Shown piece after piece: positions 58,913-64,000 of a DNA stretch of 64,000 bases (position 1 is its first letter; every line of letters starts with the position of its first letter). Below the pieces are notes generated by a model, which made no database searches, was not told where the DNA came from, and saw nothing but the letters and a program-made list of their open reading frames with translations. The position numbers and the translations under genes are program-made. This DNA comes from Exophiala sp. HKRS030. Taxonomy: Eukaryota > Ascomycota > Eurotiomycetes > Chaetothyriales > Herpotrichiellaceae. The stretch is taken from positions 4,588,001 to 4,652,000 of the forward strand of contig JAHWDD010000002.1 in the NCBI GenBank assembly GCA_023897205.1. The letters are read 5' to 3'.

Positions 58913-61064
58913 ATGGCCTCGCCGCGTCGCGCAAACAACGTCAGCGGATCCGGTACCGAACCCTTCCCTACAATCTTGGAGGGAGGCCCTGCCACGACCA
59001 CAACCACCACAACCGTTGGTCCAACAGTAACAACAACCACTACTTATCCTTCTCGTGGTGGAAGACCATATACCGTTACATCCTCTGCACCCTCGACGCA
59101 GGCCCCGACCCCGACCACCCCAACTCCCATCACACCTTCACAAAATGCCGCTCCCTTCACAGGCACGGCAACCTCGACCGCAGTCTACACTCGTCCAACG
59201 GTGAATAGAGTTCGTCCCATTGGAATCAGGAGAATCCCCTCCTCAAATCTACTACGACCCGATGCAAACACCTCGGCTGGCGATGTCGGAGGTGGTGTCA
59301 GTAGATCGGGCTCAAGAGGCAGAAGTACCTCCGCTCCTCAGCATCTATCTCTCCCCGTTTCGGGCCAAGGCAACACGCTCACCCGACAAACAACCAGGAA
59401 CTCCATGTTGGCTCCCGTTGATGAACATGCTGTACAGGGAGATGAACCTGCGGACAGAGAAAACATGAATGCGGCTGGAACAGGTAGTGTAGGACGCAGG
59501 CGGAGTATTAGCAACACTGCACGATCGGTTATAAGCAAGTTCAGTGATCATTCAAGAGAGCGTCAAGAGCCAGAGTACAATGATGATGTCGTGGATTTGT
59601 TGGATGTGCTCGGTAAGTCAAAAGAGACTTTCACCAAGGGGAAACTGTCTTGAACTAACAGCATATAGATCCCGAAGTTTCGACCTTGACTACTCTCACC
59701 AATGTCCAAAACTCGCTCTTCGTGCCTGACCTCGGTAGATGGTTGAACAGAAGACCGACCTACGAGTTGAGCAGTCGAAGATCGACCATCAGCCGTCGAC
59801 CAGAACCTGCAATTCCTGAGAAAGATCCTAGCATGACACCCATCCAGAGCGAACCTACACATACCGAAACCGAAGAACAGGAGCCGGTCGGAACCACTCC
59901 AAGTATCCAAAGAACTTGGTCATGGCAAAGGAAGCCGCAGATGGAGCGAACACACAGTATCAGTTCTGTGGTGTCGGAATCCCATTTTGCGGTTCTCCCA
60001 CATGGAGTCTCTTTGGAAGGATGGAGTGATGAGGATAAGGAGGCTTTGGATGACCATGTTCGACACATGCTACATTCAAAAAGATCAAAATTTAAGCAAA
60101 GAATGGTGGCTTTTGGAAAATATGTTCGAAAACGTAAGTCTTGGTGGGAGATGCCATCCTTTTACAGCTTCATACTAACTGCTCCCAGCCCTAGGATTCT
60201 TCGTCACTCTATATGCCGTTCTTATTACCTTGTTTGGTCTCGCGTGGGTTTTGTTCCTGATTGGTAAGCTACCCGATTTGATTAACCAAAGTCTCCTTTG
60301 CTGAACTTATTCCTAGGTTGGATTTCGGTCGGCGAACGACAACTGTACATCATCAATGTCATCGATAATGTACTGGTGGCACTTTTCGCCATCGTCGGTG
60401 ATGGCTTGGCCCCATTCCGAGCCGTCGATACTTACCATATGATCTATATCGCTCATTACCATCATCTGACATGGCGACTACGACGAGAACAGGCATTGCC
60501 CACATTGCACGATCATAATGATCTTCCTGCCGAGCGCGAGGAAAATGCCGATCCCGAGGCCCAGAAGTCGGAAGAAGCCGAGTATTCCGTACTGACGCAA
60601 AAACAACAACAGAAGCTGGTACACCATCAAGCCAAGTTTTCCAAATCCCACTCCTTCTACAAGCCTCACGAGACGCCAACTCATTTTGCTTTCCCTCTTC
60701 GTCTTCTCGTGGCCATTGTGGTGTTGTTGGATTGTCACTCTCTCTTCCAAATCGCGCTTGGAGCTTGTACTTGGGTATCAGCTACCATCACCGGCCAGGA
60801 GCTTTGACCGCCGTCATTCTTTCATGCTCCATTACCGTCAACATCCTTGCGGGAATCTTGATCAGCGTGGGCGATCGCAAAACGCGAAAGAAGGATGTCG
60901 CTACTCGAATGATGAGGCAAGAATTGACCTCGACTGCGATGAAGAAGGTCGAGAAACACAAAAGGGACCGGGCCGAACGTCTGAGACAGACATCAGAGCA
61001 GGAGAACTTTGAAGTCATCGACGAAGAGACAGCGGATCAAATGAAACAACAACGCAACTCATGA
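58913..61064 (+). CDS. DUF2985 family integral membrane protein, frame interrupted once near the end
   Basis: Exons 58913..59612, 59669..60133, 60189..60263 and 60317..61064; introns of 53-56 nt are GT-AG. The N-terminal ~370 residues are Thr/Pro/Ser/Arg-rich and disordered. Membrane segments start at LGFFVTLYAVLITLFGLAWV (exon 3), then INVIDNVLVALFAIVGDG, LRLLVAIVVLLDCHSLFQIA and LTAVILSCSITVNILAGILI. DCHSLFQIALGACTW and SVGDRKTRKKDV are typical of the family. After GACTW the frame is lost: one extra G in the GGG at 60773-60775 would give GISYHHRPGALTAVIL and run to the stop at 61064 (about 662 residues). The C-terminus is charged coiled-coil-like. Function of the family is unknown. Confidence 0.88.
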
Positions 61065-63377
61065 TGAGCAATGTCCTTTGCTTTCCGCAATCTTCCGGTC
61101 ATTACTGCCAAGGGAAGTTATCAATCTGACATGTGGGATTGAAAGAGCAGAGTTTGGGACCGTGATGCATCTATAGTATTATTATTCTGATCTTCTTATC
61201 AGCGTTGGCGTCTTCTTGGCTACTGGAGCCAATTGCCATATTGACTTTTGTATTGGTAAATTGGAACAGACATAAGGAGGGAAAGTCTATTATCAGGCTA
61301 ATACTCTTGGATAATGCAAAACATGAACAATGGTTTCCCATTGTGGATCAATAAAAGGACTACCTCGGAAATGAATACTCTGCGTGCTGTCATGCCAGCC
61401 ACGAAGATGGAACTTTTTGACGATGCTCGTTACGCGGTATCAACCTAGACTTCTTTATCAGCTGGGAAGGTTAGCACCCACTGCTACGACGTAACAAGTA
61501 GTAGATATTTTGACACATGCAACAAAAACAAAAGCCCTGATGTCGTCGAGTCAGGACCGGAAACCAAGGCTGGGCTGGGTATCAAACTGTCACCTTTTAG
61601 GAAAGTACTCATTGTCACCTTATTGCATTGTCTCATTGCCCATACCTTAGTCACCGTCGGCACTTACCTATGGCTATTGTCAAGCTTGGCTTAGAGTATG
61701 ACGAAGGCGCTGAAGACACTGAAGACTGGGATGGTGATAGGTGAACACGAAACATGAAAGGAGGGGCGAAAGAAGAAAGATTCGAGAATGCAAGTAGAAG
61801 GCCGCCAAAAGAGGTTACAGTAGAACTCTATCTCGTACTCGAGCAAAGCTGACATTCCGAATCTTCTTCGTGAAACCTTGTGAATAAGAGGAGCTGCTAG
61901 AAGCTTGGCTGGCTTGGGCATGTCCACGGAGGATAGAAAGTGCCTTGACTACATAGACTTAACCGGTTTGCTCAGTTCCTATACTACTGTACGGAGTACA
62001 TACAGAGATGGTGTTTGGTGTTGAATGTCTCTGTCTACGGTTCGGATAAAGCTAAGCCCGGGCCAGTAATCTTACGGAACCAAACACCGACGGATCCGTT
62101 GCTCTGAGGAAGCTTTCGGGATGCAGAATGTCGGAATGAATAGGAGCTACCACAGAGTTTACATGAATACGAGAGTTGGCCTCGATTGACCTTCTACTGA
62201 GCTTCTAGAAGACCCAGGCCAAGGAATTGGAACAACTACCGTTCCGACGCCAGCCGCCCGAAAGTGGACTAGCGCCGTCTCCGCCAACGCCAAGCCAGCA
62301 CGTCTACTCGTAGCCTCTCCCATCGAATCAGCACTCGTATAGACTTTCCAGCCGTCGCCTCTTTCGCCAACAAAGTTCCTATACCCCGGGGGCTGAATGG
62401 ATGGTCCAATTGATCGACTTCAGCCAAGACTAATGATACCCGAATGACCATTCAGCCGTTGTTCAAGGTTTTGCCCGGCCAATGCTTCCACCTGGTCAAT
62501 TCTAGTCAAGCTGCTCTTGAATCAGTCTACTGACCAACAACATCTCTGCTCAACACACCAAACACCCAACCACACGCCTTGCTCAGACCGCTTCTAGAAG
62601 CTTGATGGAATTCAGATGATTCAATTATTGATCGAGCTAATGCACGCCCAGCCTTCTTGTCTTTTCCTTCTCCGGACAAGCCTTACCGGTCCTATCGCTT
62701 CTTCGACCCTTCAATGTCGTGGTTAGGACTTGTCTCTAGATTCGGGATAGTCCTCCGTGTTGGCCAGAGGTTTAATCATCTCAAGCCTCGTTTTCGCCTC
62801 TAACATCCACTTGTCATGTGAATAAGCCTGCTTGACGATAACTGGAATGGGGTTCTCGTTGGATCCTGGGGTCTTGGAAGGTCTTGGTGTAGATCATCCA
62901 TGGCGTTTTTCTGACCAAGGGGGTGGTGGACGTCAAAGTCTCCTGTCGCCGAACGATCACCACATTGTTTGCCTTCCTTCTGCCCTCTGGCCCAAAAGTG
63001 TAACCCTTCACGAGAATGAAAAAGTGGGAACAACCCAAGTCCGTACATTCATCCTCCTGGGGTCGTGATGGAGACCGGGCTTACCCCGTACGGGGTTTGT
63101 ATTTTCGATATTCAGATAGCATCTGGACTGTGGCACACACAAACCTACAGATAAGTTTCCCCAAGGGTCAAGTTGTATAAAGAGTTCCCAGTCTCCCCCA
63201 GATCAACGACGATCTTGTTCTCCAGAGCTATCAACTTCTTCAACAGTTGCATCTCCATCAATATCTTCATTTGATCTTGAAGACAAAAGAACCTTCTAAG
63301 GTTCTAGACATTCTCTCTCTGCGACTTGTCACTTCCACTTCTCATTACCTTCATCTCATCCCCTTTCAACCGCCACC
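61065..63377. other. Intergenic, 2.3 kb
   Basis: The stretch holds the 3' flank of the DUF2985 gene and the upstream region of the transporter. A TACGGAGTA copy lies at 61990-61998. Open frames are short and unrecognised; I see no gene. Confidence 0.5.
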
Positions 63378-64000
63378 ATGACTGCTCACCACGACAACAA
63401 AGTGGCGACCCAAACCGTTGCTCCCCAGGGAGTCCTTGAGGTTGAAAAGCCTCTTGGCGACCACAAAGAATATGTCGTCGACGAGGAAGGCAGAGCCATC
63501 CCCATCGATTACTCCGGTGCACACGAGAAGACCGACCCAGCAGAAATCGCCTTGGTCAAGAAACTCGATCGATGGATCATGCCAACTCTATGGATCATGT
63601 ACTGGCTCAACTATTTGGATAGAAATGCCATCGCTCTCGCCCGTCTCAACAACCTCCAGAAAGAATTGAAACTCAGCTCCACTCAATACCAAACCTGCGT
63701 TTCCATTCTGTTTGTCGGCTACCTCCTCGGCCAGATTCCCTCCAACATGATCCTCACCCGTGTCCGCCCATCAATCTACATGTCCGGCTGCATGGCTCTC
63801 TGGGCCGTTGTCAGCACATTGACCGCCGTCTCCAAGAATTTCACCGGTCTTCTCCTCACCCGCTTCTTCTTGGGAGTCACAGAAGCCCCATACTACCCCG
63901 GCGCCCTATTCATGCTCTCCATCTTCTACACCCGTAAGGAGATTGCCACCCGAATCTCCATCCTCTACACCGGTAACATCCTCGCCACTGCCTTCGCCGG
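63378..64000 (+). CDS. MFS transporter of the DAL5/ACS (allantoate permease-like) family, N-terminal part
   Basis: The ATG at 63378 sits in an ideal context (CCGCCACCATG) and the frame stays open to the window end, 207 residues. A ~70-residue hydrophilic N-terminus is followed by LDRWIMPTLWIMYWLNYLDR (helix 1), VSILFVGYLLGQIPSNMILT (helix 2) and LLLTRFFLGVTEAPYYPGAL (helix 4). The LNYLDR and FLGVTEAPYYPG motifs are diagnostic of the anion:cation symporter family that includes Dal5, Tna1 and similar carboxylate/vitamin carriers. The substrate is unknown. The remaining helices lie beyond the right edge. Confidence 0.93.
   Translation, partial: MTAHHDNKVATQTVAPQGVLEVEKPLGDHKEYVVDEEGRAIPIDYSGAHEKTDPAEIALVKKLDRWIMPTLWIMYWLNYLDRNAIALARLNNLQKELKLSSTQYQTCVSILFVGYLLGQIPSNMILTRVRPSIYMSGCMALWAVVSTLTAVSKNFTGLLLTRFFLGVTEAPYYPGALFMLSIFYTRKEIATRISILYTGNILATAFA

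Noticed and set aside
58332..59030. 232-codon frame upstream of and overlapping the DUF2985 gene
   Set aside because: It overlaps the clearly coding first exon in a different frame and is Ser/Thr/Leu-rich without domains; it is probably transcribed leader only.

Overview
The window looks like a chromosomal segment of a filamentous ascomycete (Pezizomycotina). The reasons are compact genes with short GT-AG introns (about 45-280 nt), a fungal-type TPP riboswitch upstream of THI4, a DUF3425 bZIP factor, several MFS transporters of fungal families, a fungal caleosin and a KDM4-type JmjC demethylase. Nothing in the window fixes the order; Eurotiomycetes or black-yeast relatives are a guess only.

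Layout. 1-134 is the C-terminal end of a cytosolic Hsp70 (ends EEVD). 1187-3575 is a five-exon sugar porter on the minus strand. About 4570-12300 is a gene-free array of strongly diverged head-to-tail repeats with a period near 160 bp, followed to about 14960 by a zone crowded with simple-sequence repeats. 15315-20045 is KDM4. 21335-24054 is a carnitine acetyltransferase, 26847-27841 a secreted CAP/PR-1 protein, 30985-31859 a caleosin, and 32849-33880 ribokinase. 34074-35453 is a peroxisomal (SKL-ending) enoyl-CoA hydratase whose intron carries 35 AAG/CTT triplets. Then come Mpv17/PMP22 (36388-37049), a DHA2/VBA-like MFS transporter (37858-39567) and THI4 (40006-41102) with its TPP riboswitch (41172-41338).

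The right half holds two lineage-type genes of unknown function on the minus strand (42637-43742, 44224-45024), a small conserved gene (45808-46288), and an AT-rich gene-poor stretch with a decayed phosphotransferase-like fragment (about 48050-48290). A GNAT-ankyrin gene follows whose frame is interrupted twice (48542-50914), then an F-box-like/ankyrin-like gene (51256-52943), a bZIP-DUF3425 factor (53221-54382), an aldo-keto reductase (54882-56027), a phytanoyl-CoA dioxygenase family gene (56414-57370), a DUF2985 membrane protein (58913-61064) and the start of a DAL5-type transporter (63378-end).

How the genes relate. There is no clear biosynthetic cluster. A loose lipid/acyl theme is present (carnitine acetyltransferase, caleosin, peroxisomal enoyl-CoA hydratase, Mpv17 family, phytanoyl-CoA dioxygenase family), but the genes are on different strands and interspersed, so co-regulation is only a guess. 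The two most striking items are the ~160-bp repeat array and a recurring pattern of single missing bases at G/C runs inside otherwise good genes (KDM4, carnitine acetyltransferase, GNAT-ankyrin twice, DUF2985). That pattern suggests assembly undercalls rather than five independent gene deaths. Splice sites were placed by eye; the exon sums are in frame unless stated.
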